This document shows positions 23,272-32,066 of a stretch of 32,136 bases of DNA, piece by piece. Where the stretch lies: positions 1-32,136 of the forward strand of contig JAFXDG010000085.1 of NCBI GenBank assembly GCA_017521285.1. The letters are read 5' to 3'. A program made the translations under genes and the position numbers. This DNA comes from Bacteroidaceae bacterium (GTDB lineage Bacteria; Bacteroidota; Bacteroidia; Bacteroidales; Bacteroidaceae). Every line of letters begins with the position of its first letter. Position 1 is the first letter of the stretch. Below the pieces are notes generated by a model, which worked only from the letters and a program-made list of their open reading frames with translations, had not been told where the DNA came from and did not search any database.

Positions 23272-24933
23272 TTATTTCTTATCGTTCTGACGAATCTCCA
23301 CGCGACGAATCTTGCCACTGATAGTCTTGGGAAGTTCGTCCACAAACTCGATGACACGCGGATACTTGTAAGGAGCTGTCACACGTTTCACGTGGTTCTG
23401 CAGTTCCTTTATAAGCTCCTCTCCTGCCCTATCCTTATAATCCTTGGACAATACGATGGTAGCCTTCACTACCTGCCCACGAATTTCATCGGGCACACCT
23501 GTAATGGCACACTCTACAACAGCGGGATGAGTCATTAGCGCACTCTCCACTTCGAAGGGGCCAATGCGGTAACCCGAACTCTTGATAACATCGTCAGCAC
23601 GGCCTACAAACCAATAGTAGCCGTCCTGATCACGCCAGGCCACATCACCGGTGTAATAGATATTGTCGTTCCAGACATCTTTTGTCAGTTCGGGGTTTCG
23701 ATAATATTCCTTAAAAAGTCCCAATGGCTTGCCCTTATCCGTGCGAATAACAATTTGTCCCTGTTCACCATCCTCAGCCGAACGACCATCGGGGGTCAAC
23801 AAATCGATATCGTACTGCGGATTAGGAACACCCATACTGCCCGGTTTCGGGTCCATCCATGGGAAGGTTGCCAAAGTCAAGGTTGTCTCAGTTTGTCCGA
23901 ATCCCTCCATCAAACGGATACCAGTCAATTCCTTGAACGTGTCATAGACAGCACCGTTCAGAGCCTCACCAGCAGTGGTACAATACTCCAATGAAGAGAG
24001 GTCGAACTTGCGCAAATCCTCACGGATAAGGAAACGGTAAATGGTAGGAGGTGCACAAAGTGAAGTGATACGGTACTGCTCTATCTTGTGCAAAATGTCA
24101 GCCGGAGTAAACTTCTCGTGGTCATAAACAAAGATGTTGGCACCAGCAAACCATTGGCCATAGAGTTTTCCCCATACAGCCTTTCCCCAACCCGTATCTG
24201 CAATAGTCAGGTGCAAGCTTCCATCGTGCAAATGGTGCCATAAGTAGCCTGTCGTGATATGACCAAGCGGATAGGTAAAATCGTGAGCCACCATCTTGGG
24301 TTCTCCCGTCGTTCCCGAAGTGAAGTACATCAGCATCACATCGTCATTGGCATTAACCTGAACGGGACGGACAAAAGACGGAGCCTCCTCGATGCCTCGC
24401 TGAAAATCGTCGAAGCCTTCGGGTACCTCGGGACCTACACTTACCAGAGCTTTCACCGTCGGACAGTCAGGCATGGCCGCTGTAATGTGGTCGGTTATCA
24501 CCGGCTCGCCAGCAGCTACAATCGCTTTGATGCCTGCCGCATTGCAACGATAGACAATATCCTTCTTGGTCAGCAAATGGGTAGCGGGAATCACCACTGC
24601 ACCTAATTTATGCAAAGCCATGATGGAGAACCAAAATTCGTAACGACGCTTGAGAATGAGCATCACGGGGTCGCCTTTGCCAATACCCAATGTCTGAAAG
24701 TAAGAAGCGGTACGGTCGGTTTCGTACTTCATGTCTGCAAAGGTGAACTGGCGTTCTTTACCGTGATCGTTAGTCCACAACAGAGCCTTCTTGTCAGGCT
24801 GTTCAGCGGCATAAGCATCCACCACATCGTAAGCAAAATTGAAGTTTTCCGGCACATTGATGTGCAGATTCTGTATATAGTCCTCCTGCGAGGTAAAGAC
24901 TGTTTGCTTCAAGAATCTCTTTATCATATTCAT
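23272..24933 (-). CDS. AMP-binding acyl-/acetyl-CoA synthetase (ACSM-like)
   Basis: The protein has 553 residues, or 551 if the second Met (24927) is used. Order of motifs: P-loop YFTSGTTGEPKMVAHD near residue 197, the ATP-binding GFGQTETTL near residue 345, YYTGDVAWRDQDGYYWFVGR near residue 425, and the C-terminal catalytic lysine in PKTISGKIRRVEI near residue 540. It activates a carboxylic acid with ATP and attaches CoA; an aromatic or medium-chain acid or acetate is possible. The preceding gene, 23 bases upstream, encodes an XRE-cupin regulator, and proC precedes that, so they form one minus-strand unit. The pairing of this synthetase with an XRE-cupin gene is familiar from Bacteroides. 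Confidence 0.9.
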   Translation of the reverse strand: MNMIKRFLKQTVFTSQEDYIQNLHINVPENFNFAYDVVDAYAAEQPDKKALLWTNDHGKERQFTFADMKYETDRTASYFQTLGIGKGDPVMLILKRRYEFWFSIMALHKLGAVVIPATHLLTKKDIVYRCNAAGIKAIVAAGEPVITDHITAAMPDCPTVKALVSVGPEVPEGFDDFQRGIEEAPSFVRPVQVNANDDVMLMYFTSGTTGEPKMVAHDFTYPLGHITTGYLWHHLHDGSLHLTIADTGWGKAVWGKLYGQWFAGANIFVYDHEKFTPADILHKIEQYRITSLCAPPTIYRFLIREDLRKFDLSSLEYCTTAGEALNGAVYDTFKELTGIRLMEGFGQTETTLTLATFPWMDPKPGSMGVPNPQYDIDLLTPDGRSAEDGEQGQIVIRTDKGKPLGLFKEYYRNPELTKDVWNDNIYYTGDVAWRDQDGYYWFVGRADDVIKSSGYRIGPFEVESALMTHPAVVECAITGVPDEIRGQVVKATIVLSKDYKDRAGEELIKELQNHVKRVTAPYKYPRVIEFVDELPKTISGKIRRVEIRQNDKK

Positions 24934-24956
24934 ATCTGTCAGATTCGTGTTTATTG

Positions 24957-25511
24957 TTACATAATGGCAGCAAGAAAACGAGCGGGTTTACCGTCGAGTG
25001 CCTTCATACCGTGAGGTTGGAGGGAGTCGAAATAAAGGCTGTCACCAGGATTAAGGACAATCTCCTTACCTCCCAGATTCACCAAAAGACTACCTTCGAG
25101 AATATAGCAGATTTCTTGTCCAGAATGGCTATTAAGGTGCAACGGAGCGTCATCACCCTTCGGTTCTACGGTCACGATAAAAGGGTCAATCTTGCGGTCA
25201 CGAAAACCTGAGGCCAATGCTTCGTACTTATAAGCCTTGCTACGCTCCACTGATACCCCTTTACCTGCACGGGTCAGGAAATAGGAACTCATTTTAGGTT
25301 CTTCACCGAACATCAACACGTCAAGTGTTATGTCGTAGCGACGAGCAATCATCTGCAAGGCGCTCACAGAAATGTCCTGTGTACCACTCTCCATGGCCAT
25401 ATATTCTTCTACTGTCAGGTTACAGCTTTCGGCCACTTCCTGCTCTGTCAATTCCAGCACGTCACGTAATCCGCGCAAGCGTGCAGCTATCTGTTTGATT
25501 TGGTCGTTCAT
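24957..25511 (-). CDS. XRE-family regulator with C-terminal cupin domain
   Basis: The protein has 184 residues. Residues about 5-65 form the helix-turn-helix (LTEQEVAESCNLTVEEYMAMESG). Residues about 105-184 form a cupin barrel (HLNSHSGQEICYILEGSLLV, then LNPGDSLYFDSLQPHGMKAL) whose His and Glu residues can bind a metal. Regulators of this type sense a small molecule in the cupin pocket. It is likely to control the adjacent acyl-CoA synthetase, 23 bases downstream. The start codon is 34 bases from the proC stop, so cotranscription with proC is likely. Confidence 0.9.
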   Translation of the reverse strand: MNDQIKQIAARLRGLRDVLELTEQEVAESCNLTVEEYMAMESGTQDISVSALQMIARRYDITLDVLMFGEEPKMSSYFLTRAGKGVSVERSKAYKYEALASGFRDRKIDPFIVTVEPKGDDAPLHLNSHSGQEICYILEGSLLVNLGGKEIVLNPGDSLYFDSLQPHGMKALDGKPARFLAAIM

Positions 25512-25545
25512 GTCCTATCTTATATTATTATTGGATAATCGTCAT

Positions 25546-26319
25546 TCAACAACTGGCCTTCATAGCTCGGATAATAGCCGAGGAGAATCCATTGTGTTCC
25601 AACTCATTGATACCTTTAATTGTGATACCACCCGGAGTAGTCACCTTGTCTATCTCAACCGAAGGATGAGTATCGTTATTCAAAATCAATGCAGCAGCCC
25701 CCTTCACGCTCTGTGCCACCATACGTTGGGCATCTTTGGGATAAAGCCCCATTTCAACTCCTGCTTGCATAGCAGCTTGGATATACTTAAGCACATAGGC
25801 AATACCACACGAAGTAAGAGCCGTGGTAGCAGCAATCTGACTTTCGGGAACCAACATGGCCAAGCCCATCTCATTGAATATCTCCACCATCAGACGCTCA
25901 TGTTCAGGTGTAGCCAGACGGCTGGCTATCAACGTCATGCTCTCCAATTGCGACATGGCGGTGTTGGGAACCAGTCGGAACATGGTCTGCTCGGGTGCCG
26001 CCGTATATTCCACCAACTGATCGAAGGTTATGCCTGCCGCCACCGACACGAGCACTTGATGAGGTTGCAAGGGCAATTCTGCCAACACAGACTTCATCAG
26101 CCACGGCTTCACAGCCACTACCACAAAATCGGCTTCGGACACTGCAACACGGTTGTCCGTCAGTATCGTCATATCAGGAAATTCTTGATGCAACTGTTGT
26201 AATATCTTTTCCGAAGGGTCAGACACGGTGATATCGGCCGCCCCCACTATTGTACCTTTGGCCAGTCCACGGGCAATAGCTCCACCCATATTCCCAGCGC
26301 CAATGATTGTTACTTTCAT
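25546..26319 (-). CDS. proC: Pyrroline-5-carboxylate reductase
   Basis: The protein has 257 residues. The Rossmann loop MKVTIIGAGNMGGAIARG opens the protein. The C-terminal dimerisation domain contains the family signature around VTTPGGITIKGINELEHNG and ALTSCGIAYVLKYIQA. The enzyme makes proline from pyrroline-5-carboxylate with NAD(P)H, in the cytoplasm. It is the first gene of a minus-strand unit with the XRE-cupin and acyl-CoA synthetase genes. A -7 box TATCTTTG lies at 26348-26355, 29 bases upstream of the start. Confidence 0.95.
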   Translation of the reverse strand: MKVTIIGAGNMGGAIARGLAKGTIVGAADITVSDPSEKILQQLHQEFPDMTILTDNRVAVSEADFVVVAVKPWLMKSVLAELPLQPHQVLVSVAAGITFDQLVEYTAAPEQTMFRLVPNTAMSQLESMTLIASRLATPEHERLMVEIFNEMGLAMLVPESQIAATTALTSCGIAYVLKYIQAAMQAGVEMGLYPKDAQRMVAQSVKGAAALILNNDTHPSVEIDKVTTPGGITIKGINELEHNGFSSAIIRAMKASC

Positions 26320-26347
26320 TCGATGTCACTTTCTGATTAAACGGTTG

Positions 26348-26355
26348 CAAAGATA
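26348..26355 (-). promoter_or_regulatory. -7 box of the proC unit
   Basis: TATCTTTG followed by C on the minus strand. No clear TTG at the ideal -33 distance is seen. Confidence 0.5.
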
Positions 26356-26471
26356 CAGAAATACACGTCTTCTCGCTTACATTTTTCAAGAAAATCGCCT
26401 AAAAAAGCAGAAAAAAGCATTCCGATCGTCGTTTTTTCAGTTTTTTTCTTTCTTGCTCTGTCAAAAAGAAC

Positions 26472-26479
26472 TACATTTG
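26472..26479 (+). promoter_or_regulatory. -7 box of the aquaporin gene
   Basis: TACATTTG followed by C, 50 bases before the start codon. The -33 region has only a partial match. Confidence 0.5.
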
Positions 26480-26529
26480 CACCGATAAATAACAATTACT
26501 AACATTATTCTAACTCAAAATTCAACGTT

Positions 26530-27201
26530 ATGAAGAAGTATTTAGCAGAAATGATTGGTACGATGGTACTCGTACTGATGGGTTGCGGCACAGCCGTAAG
26601 TCTTAACTGTGGTGTTGATCCGGCCTCTGTTGTCGGCACAGCCGTAGCCTTCGGTTTGGCCGTAGTTGCCATGGCTTATACAATTGGTGGTATCAGCGGT
26701 TGTCACATCAATCCCGCCATCACGCTCGGATGCCTCTTGACTGGCCGTATCAGCGGAAAGGATGCAGCCATGTACATGGTGTTCCAAGTTATCGGTGCAT
26801 TCATCGGTTCTGCCCTGTTGGCCTTGTTGGTTTCAGGCCTGGCTCCTGAGGGAACTACAACAGGTGCCAACACATGTGCAGGTGGTGTAATGAACGGACT
26901 GATTGCTGAAATTGTATTGACTTTCATTTTTGTCTTGGTTGTATTAGGAACTACAGACAGCAAAGTTGGCGCTGGCAATTTTGCAGGTTTGGCTATTGGT
27001 TTGTCACTGATTCTTATCCACTTGGTAGGTATTCACTACACAGGAACATCAGTAAACCCCGCCCGCAGCATCGCTCCCGCCGTATTCCAAGGCGGTGAAG
27101 CCCTGTCACAATTATGGGTATTCATCGTAGGTCCTTTCATCGGTGCAGCCCTCTCGGCTATCGTATGGAAAGTACTTTCTTGCGAAAAATGCGCAAAATA
27201 A
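26530..27201 (+). CDS. aqpZ: Aquaporin (MIP family), AqpZ-like
   Basis: The protein has 223 residues, with six membrane segments and two half-helices carrying the NPA boxes: GCHINPAITLG near residue 60 and TSVNPARSIAPA near residue 175. An Arg right after the second NPA and a His in the membrane helix (ILIHLVGIHYTG) fit the narrow, water-selective filter of AqpZ. It lets water pass through the inner membrane. The C terminus ends in a Cys/Lys-rich SCEKCAK tail. A single-gene unit is implied by the promoter and the strong terminator at 27227-27258. The water-versus-glycerol call rests on these residues only. Confidence 0.92.
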   Translation: MKKYLAEMIGTMVLVLMGCGTAVSLNCGVDPASVVGTAVAFGLAVVAMAYTIGGISGCHINPAITLGCLLTGRISGKDAAMYMVFQVIGAFIGSALLALLVSGLAPEGTTTGANTCAGGVMNGLIAEIVLTFIFVLVVLGTTDSKVGAGNFAGLAIGLSLILIHLVGIHYTGTSVNPARSIAPAVFQGGEALSQLWVFIVGPFIGAALSAIVWKVLSCEKCAK

Positions 27202-27226
27202 TCACAAATCTAAAATTGATGACACG

Positions 27227-27258
27227 AAGGAGCTGCACATACAGCTCCTTCTTTTTTT
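27227..27258 (+). terminator. Rho-independent terminator of the aquaporin gene
   Basis: AAGGAGCTG (27227-27235), loop CACATA, CAGCTCCTT (27242-27250), then CTTTTTTT. A textbook stem and T tract. Confidence 0.92.
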
Positions 27259-27331
27259 AGGTATAGTCCCCAAAAGAACGGTTCTGCGACAAGTATTTGA
27301 ACTGAACTCTGTCACTTTTCCCCAAGAATAG

Positions 27332-27362
27332 TTGGAGTATTCATAGAACTTTCCTACATTTG
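27332..27362 (+). promoter_or_regulatory. Promoter of the AAA/DUF4435 pair
   Basis: TTG (27332-27334 region), 20 bases, TACATTTG (27355-27362) and C. The start codon follows 29 bases later. Confidence 0.7.
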
Positions 27363-27391
27363 CAGACAAGATAAGAAAAGAATCTACTGAC

Positions 27392-28210
27392 ATGAAAAAG
27401 TTTGCCGAATACATCCAACGAATAGAAATCAAAGCCTTATGGGGACGAAAGAACATCGTATGGAATCTACGTCCCGACGTAAATATTCTGAGCGGAGTCA
27501 ACGGAATAGGCAAAAGTACTATACTAAATGAGTCTGTACGATCGTTGAACGTATTAGAAAATCTTCCCATCAACACTGGTACAGCCTCAGTAAAGATGGT
27601 GTTTTACCCCGAAGATGCGACAGCCATACGATTCGACGTCATTCGCAGTTTTGACCGTCCCTTGCTGCACGGAGATTTGTTAGAAAAGATGGCTGACAAG
27701 AACGTGAAAACAGAGTTGGATTGGCAACTTTACCAATTACAACGCCGGTATCTGGATTATCAAGTGAACATAGGCAACCGCATTATTGAAAAACTGACTA
27801 ACGGAACTCCAAGCGGACAAACAGAAGCTGCCATGCTCTCGATGCCTAAAAAGATGTTCCAAGACATGGTGGACGAACTGTTCAGCGAAACGGGTAAATG
27901 TATCGTACGACAAAGTAATGAAATCATGTTCAACCAAGACGGCGACACCCTCTACCCCTACCAACTTTCGTCGGGCGAAAAGCAGTTACTTGTTATCCTG
28001 CTGACCGTACTCGTGCAGGACGGACAACCTGCCGTGCTTTTCATGGATGAACCAGAAGTGAGCCTTCATATAGAATGGCAACAATGCCTTATTGAACTGA
28101 TACGCCGTCTGAATCACAATATACAAATTATCCTCACCACCCACTCACCAGCCGTTGTCATGAATGGATGGCAAGATGCCGTCACCGAAGTGAGTGACAT
28201 CACGGAGTAA
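27392..28210 (+). CDS. AAA ATPase of the ABC/OLD-like (AAA15/AAA21) type
   Basis: The protein has 272 residues. Walker A is GVNGIGKST near residue 35, a signature-like LSSGEKQ near residue 193, Walker B VLFMDEPEVSLH near residue 215, and a switch His in ILTTHSPAVV near residue 250. This compact head resembles the ATPase half of OLD-type and PARIS-type systems, but lacks any nuclease (Toprim) domain of its own. The partner gene follows 16 bases later and encodes a DUF4435 protein. The two are under one promoter. In this family ATP binding controls the partner's activity; whether the pair defends against phage or has a housekeeping role in Bacteroides is open. Confidence 0.88.
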   Translation: MKKFAEYIQRIEIKALWGRKNIVWNLRPDVNILSGVNGIGKSTILNESVRSLNVLENLPINTGTASVKMVFYPEDATAIRFDVIRSFDRPLLHGDLLEKMADKNVKTELDWQLYQLQRRYLDYQVNIGNRIIEKLTNGTPSGQTEAAMLSMPKKMFQDMVDELFSETGKCIVRQSNEIMFNQDGDTLYPYQLSSGEKQLLVILLTVLVQDGQPAVLFMDEPEVSLHIEWQQCLIELIRRLNHNIQIILTTHSPAVVMNGWQDAVTEVSDITE

Positions 28211-28226
28211 CCCCCAAACCTTCACC

Positions 28227-29270
28227 ATGGGAAAGAGACTTGCCGACAACATCAATTCACAATACATCGCCGCCGCCAACCTGCTGCGCCCCAAAAAAGC
28301 TCGAAAAAAAATCGTAGCCTATGTAGAAAGCTATGACGATATATTTTTCTGGCGCACGCTGTTGAGCGAATTTGAGAATGAAGAATACTACTTTGAAGTG
28401 ATGCTTCCTTCATCGGACTCATTGCAAAAAGGCAAGAAAGCAGCTCTGATGAACCGTTTGGGCAGTGGATTGGGACAGAATATGATAGCCTGTGTAGACG
28501 CAGACTACGACTATCTGATGCAAGGGACGACCAATACTTCACGGAAAATAATCCGTAGTCGTTATGTATTACACACTTATGCCTATGCTATTGAGAACTT
28601 TCAATGTTATGCCGAAAGCCTGCACGAAGCATGCGTGATGGCCACTTTGAACGATCGTTCCATCATCGATATCCCCGCTTTCATGCGTCTCTACTCCCAA
28701 ACCATCTTCCCGCTGTTTGCTTGGTCTATTTGGTTCTACCGCAAAGGCATACTGAACAAATTCTCCATCACCGACTTCAATAACACAGTATCCTTAAATG
28801 CAGTCAATTTGCGTCAACCCGAAGAGGCATTGAACAATGTAGCTTCGCGTGTACGCCGTAAACTCAACTGGTTGGAGAACCGCAACCCGCGCGACCGGGC
28901 TGGAGTGAAAGCCTTACAGGACGAATTACAACAGTTGGGGGTCACCCCTGAAACTACCTACCTCTTCATTCAAGGGCACAACCTGTTCGAGAACGTAGTA
29001 CTGAAACTGCTCCAACCAATCTGTGCCCAATTGCGGCGTGAGCGCGAACTTGAAATAAAAATCTTGGCCGAGCACAATCAACAGATGCAGAATGAATTGA
29101 CCTGCTACCAGCACAGCCAAGCCGGCATCAGTTTTATCCTGCGTAAGAACATCGGCTATAAGGAAGCCCCCTTATATCAACGTTTGCGCGACGATGTATC
29201 ACGTTTTATGGCCAATTTATATCCGAAGAAAGAAGAAAATACATCTCAAGAACAAAAAATCCCATCCTAA
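28227..29270 (+). CDS. DUF4435 (Toprim-like) protein paired with the AAA ATPase
   Basis: With the start at 28227 (MGKRLADNINSQY), the protein is 347 residues. An upstream start (28194) would overlap the ATPase gene by 17 bases and adds 11 residues without homology-like features. Near the N terminus, IVAYVESYDDIFFWRTLL holds a conserved Glu in the first strand, and MIACVDADYDYL holds the Asp pair of a Toprim-like metal site. GKKAALMNRLGSG lies between. The C-terminal third is helical and charged (LRRERELEIKILAEHNQQM). DUF4435 is the AriB component of PARIS, where it acts as a Toprim nuclease. Here it lies between the ATPase and rplS. Confidence 0.85.
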   Translation: MGKRLADNINSQYIAAANLLRPKKARKKIVAYVESYDDIFFWRTLLSEFENEEYYFEVMLPSSDSLQKGKKAALMNRLGSGLGQNMIACVDADYDYLMQGTTNTSRKIIRSRYVLHTYAYAIENFQCYAESLHEACVMATLNDRSIIDIPAFMRLYSQTIFPLFAWSIWFYRKGILNKFSITDFNNTVSLNAVNLRQPEEALNNVASRVRRKLNWLENRNPRDRAGVKALQDELQQLGVTPETTYLFIQGHNLFENVVLKLLQPICAQLRRERELEIKILAEHNQQMQNELTCYQHSQAGISFILRKNIGYKEAPLYQRLRDDVSRFMANLYPKKEENTSQEQKIPS

Positions 29271-29273
29271 TTC

Positions 29274-29304
29274 TTGGCTATGTGCCAAATAATTAGTTAC
29301 TTTG
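29274..29304 (+). promoter_or_regulatory. Promoter of rplS
   Basis: TTG (29274-29276), 20 bases, TTACTTTG (29297-29304) and C. One base differs from the -7 consensus. The leader to the start is about 78 bases. Confidence 0.6.
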
Positions 29305-29388
29305 CACCCGCTTTCGCGCAATCGCTGTCAAAAATAGAGTGATTTGATATGTTGCGTAGTAACGATAAACAATTTAATAACAGTAACA

Positions 29389-29742
29389 ATGGATTTAATT
29401 AAAATTGCTGAAGAAGCATTTGCTACTGGTAAGGAGCACCCTTCATTCAAAGCAGGTGACACTGTGACCGTAGCATACCGTATCGTTGAGGGTAACAAGG
29501 AGCGTGTACAGTTGTACCGCGGTGTTGTTATCAAAATTTCAGGCCACGGCAACAAGAAACGTTTCACCGTGCGCAAAATGTCAGGAACTGTAGGTGTAGA
29601 GCGTATCTTCCCCATCGAGTCTCCGGCTATCGACAGCATCACTGTCAACAAGATTGGTAAAGTTCGTCGCGCTAAGTTGTATTACCTGCGCAAACTTACC
29701 GGTAAGAAGGCCAGAATTGCAGAGAAGCGCGTTAACGCCTAA
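29389..29742 (+). CDS. rplS: Large ribosomal subunit protein bL19
   Basis: The protein is 117 residues from [12 protein letters not shown]. The open frame extends 15 codons upstream to 29344, but these have no bL19 likeness. Family features are [53 protein letters not shown] and the basic end [20 protein letters not shown]. bL19 sits at the interface of the ribosomal subunits. The gene has its own promoter and a strong terminator at 29765-29800, so it is a separate unit from the DUF4435 pair. Length is normal for Bacteroidetes. Confidence 0.98.
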   Translation: MDLIKIAEEAFATGKEHPSFKAGDTVTVAYRIVEGNKERVQLYRGVVIKISGHGNKKRFTVRKMSGTVGVERIFPIESPAIDSITVNKIGKVRRAKLYYLRKLTGKKARIAEKRVNA

Positions 29743-29764
29743 TCATACGAACTGGTTGAAAAAC

Positions 29765-29800
29765 AGAAAGGCGCATCCGTCCATACGGATGCGCCTTTCT
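29765..29800 (+). terminator. Terminator of rplS
   Basis: A 16-bp perfect stem (29765-29780 with 29785-29800), loop CCAT, followed by TGTTGGTTTG. It lies 23 bases after the stop codon. Confidence 0.88.
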
Positions 29801-29861
29801 TGTTGGTTTGAGGAATAAAAACGTTCTTTTCAAAATTGGCAAATCTCTCAAATCCTAACTT

Positions 29862-29880
29862 AATTTGGCTGAGCCAAATT
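29862..29880. terminator. Small dyad that may end the anti-sigma unit
   Basis: AATTTGGCT, G, AGCCAAATT form a 9-bp perfect dyad 115 bases beyond the stop codon of the minus-strand gene at 29995. On the minus strand it is followed by TAAGTTAGG, so no clear T tract. Weak. Confidence 0.3.
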
Positions 29881-29994
29881 CTGCGATCCAAGCCTTCCAA
29901 CGGTCTATAATTATATATGGTAGATGTACATACCCACAAAAATCCTCCTTTTACAAGCTTATTACAAATAGAGTATCATTAAACAAATAAGCAT

Positions 29995-30885
29995 TTACAT
30001 CCCAAGAGGTGCCTTCATCATTTCTGTAATCGTTATGGGATAATTATACACAAAATTCATATATTCTTCCCATATTATCCTTTCAGATGTTTTATTCTTT
30101 TGCCGCATTGCTTTACAATTCACCAATTCCTCGTTAGCAACCGAGAAAACAAACATATAAGAAAAAAAAGAGTCATACTTCTTCTTTGGTTTTGTTTCAA
30201 GTCTGACAGTCTTTCCATCTTCTGAAAGTTTAACGAATCCTATATCTCCAATTTGTTTTTTAGAAATAGCATTATTTTCAAAAATGCCATCCATATTTTG
30301 CTTTAAACCATTCATTATACCACCATCCTTTTTAAGAACAGTTGAAATTAAATCAAAAATAGCTTCATATCTCGCCGGACGAAAAGGAATCTTTAACGTT
30401 ATCTGTAATTCTCCATTCTGCCAAAGCCTCATGGAATCCTTGTCATATACAACAATCGATTTATTCTCATCATCCCACTCTTCACGCATATACATTATAG
30501 AACCTTTTTTCAAAAAATAGAGTTTGCAAGAAACAAATTTATCTTCATCTGTCACTGGCAATCCAATTTTTATTCTACTACGTGTTTTACATTCCATCAA
30601 TAAACTTTCTTGTTTAGCGAATTTTTCAATAGCCTTATTTGCAATTTCCATGGGTGATACCGCTGCACATGCTTCTTCTACAAAATAATTCTTTGTAACA
30701 ATTGCAATAAAAGCTGTAAAAGCTGCAGCCGATATTGCAATGCGTGCACATTTCAACAAATAGGCTAATTTCTTCGATTTAGGCTTATCAAATGTCATGT
30801 CACACTCAGGTAAATGTTTTGGGGTAAGGATATCCCTTATATCCATGTCTTGCTGTTTGTTGTTCATTTCATCCATAATATTCAT
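29995..30885 (-). CDS. Probable membrane anti-sigma factor with LolA-like outer domain
   Basis: The protein has 296 residues. An inner-side N terminus of about 45 residues is followed by one membrane helix (ISAAAFTAFIAIVTKNYF, about residues 51-68). The outer part (MEIANKAIEKFAKQESL, GLPVTDEDKFVSCKLYFLKKGS) resembles the LolA/outer-membrane-lipoprotein-carrier fold, which Bacteroides cell-surface sensors and MucB/RseB-like proteins use. The gene begins 3 bases after the stop codon of the sigma gene, so the pair is translated together and the partner is likely its anti-sigma. Start choices M1, M4 and M7 are close together. What it senses is not known. Confidence 0.65.
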   Translation of the reverse strand: MNIMDEMNNKQQDMDIRDILTPKHLPECDMTFDKPKSKKLAYLLKCARIAISAAAFTAFIAIVTKNYFVEEACAAVSPMEIANKAIEKFAKQESLLMECKTRSRIKIGLPVTDEDKFVSCKLYFLKKGSIMYMREEWDDENKSIVVYDKDSMRLWQNGELQITLKIPFRPARYEAIFDLISTVLKKDGGIMNGLKQNMDGIFENNAISKKQIGDIGFVKLSEDGKTVRLETKPKKKYDSFFSYMFVFSVANEELVNCKAMRQKNKTSERIIWEEYMNFVYNYPITITEMMKAPLGM

Positions 30886-30888
30886 TAT

Positions 30889-31389
30889 TTAATAGTTAAT
30901 ACGTATCATCTTACGAAGTTTCTCAATTCCATAGCGATAACGTGATTTTACACTGGCTTCTGGAACACCTATGATTTCAGATATTTCCCGAAAAGTTTTT
31001 TCACCATGTATATGTAACCTTATCACTTCACTTTGTTCTTGTGGGATAGTGTTGAGTAAGCCGTTTATAAAAATATATTCTTGTTCAAAATCATTAGATT
31101 TTGGATCTTCAATCTCGGCAACTTCTTTTGAATCAATATTCAAAATCCTTAACCTATTTTTACGCTGCACCAATGTATTACAATGATTAAAAAGACAACG
31201 AAAAATATAGCACTTCAAGTCTCTTATATTTACTATCACTTCAGGTGATTTGCATAAATTAAGAAAAATATCCTGTAGTACATCTTTCGCTTCTTCAACA
31301 TCACCTAAATAACAACAAGCATAGCAAAACAGTTTTCTCTTTTCCTGTTCCATAACCTTAGCTATCTTCTGAATTTCAGTTTGTTTCAT
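30889..31389 (-). CDS. ECF-type RNA polymerase sigma factor
   Basis: The protein has 166 residues. Region 2 is seen as YLGDVEEAKDVLQDIFLNL and IRDLKCYIFRCLFNHC. Region 4 is the helix-turn-helix TFREISEIIGVPEASVKSR near the C terminus. Region 3 is absent, and length fits the ECF (sigma-24-like) group. It redirects RNA polymerase to a small set of promoters. The next gene, 3 bases away, is a membrane protein likely to bind and silence it. A -7-like TAGATTTG lies at 31417-31424 on the minus strand. It is the unit closest to the rRNA operon end. Confidence 0.9.
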   Translation of the reverse strand: MKQTEIQKIAKVMEQEKRKLFCYACCYLGDVEEAKDVLQDIFLNLCKSPEVIVNIRDLKCYIFRCLFNHCNTLVQRKNRLRILNIDSKEVAEIEDPKSNDFEQEYIFINGLLNTIPQEQSEVIRLHIHGEKTFREISEIIGVPEASVKSRYRYGIEKLRKMIRINY

Positions 31390-31416
31390 TTTGCTTAAAA
31401 AGTTGGATTTTTACAA

Positions 31417-31424
31417 CAAATCTA
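31417..31424 (-). promoter_or_regulatory. -7-like box before the sigma gene
   Basis: TAGATTTG on the minus strand, 27 bases upstream of the start codon. The -33 is not clear. Confidence 0.35.
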
Positions 31425-31610
31425 TGGTCTTTCTGATATAAAGAGAAGAAAAACATAAAAAAGATTTATGTAATATGCTTTTTTTTATTTACACAAGCAA
31501 AAATAGAATTTAAACCCGCTAAAAGCACAGAACACTGAGCATTTCTCATATCCACTCAAAAGAAGGAAAAGAAACGGAAGGAAAAGACAATAACAATAAG
31601 AGACCTGTCT

Positions 31611-31696
31611 TAAAAAAATACAGCAAGTTGCGTTGCCCGATACAGTTAACTCCGATGCCCCACACAGCTATCTATCTTGGCCAACGCAGCTTGCTG
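31611..31696 (-). terminator. Second terminator behind the rRNA operon
   Basis: CAGCAAGTTGCGTTG (31621-31635) pairs with CAACGCAGCTTGCTG (31682-31696) with one mismatch. On the minus strand the stem runs into a T tract (A run at 31612-31618). The loop is 46 bases. Apart from the two terminators, no gene is seen from 31425 to 31861. Confidence 0.65.
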
Positions 31697-31816
31697 TGTA
31701 AAAATGGGGAATTATATAGGACTGTCCCAAAGAATAGGATGTCTGCATTCTTGGATTGCCGGATGGTTATTGTTATTGTTGTTGTGTTGCAGGTATCTGT
31801 TGTCTGGTCCGTCCAC

Positions 31817-31855
31817 AAAAAAGGGGACCCGTCTCATTCCTGAAACGGATCCCCC
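31817..31855 (-). terminator. First terminator of the rRNA operon
   Basis: On the minus strand, GGGGATCCGTTTC (31842-31854) pairs with GAGACGGGTCCCC (31823-31835), then a T tract (A run 31817-31822). It lies 7 bases after the 5S 3' end. Confidence 0.85.
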
Positions 31856-31861
31856 TATCAA

Positions 31862-31970
<109 letters not shown>

Positions 31971-32066
31971 TCTCTTTATCTTCATTCTTTATCTTCATGA
32001 CTATCGCACAAGCCAAAGAAACAAACCCATCTCACAATCTGTACAACTCAAAGAATACACCCTGGC

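Noticed and set aside
31971-32066. A tRNA gene in the 23S-5S spacer
   Set aside because: No cloverleaf arms or TTC loop were found; the spacer is only about 96 bases.
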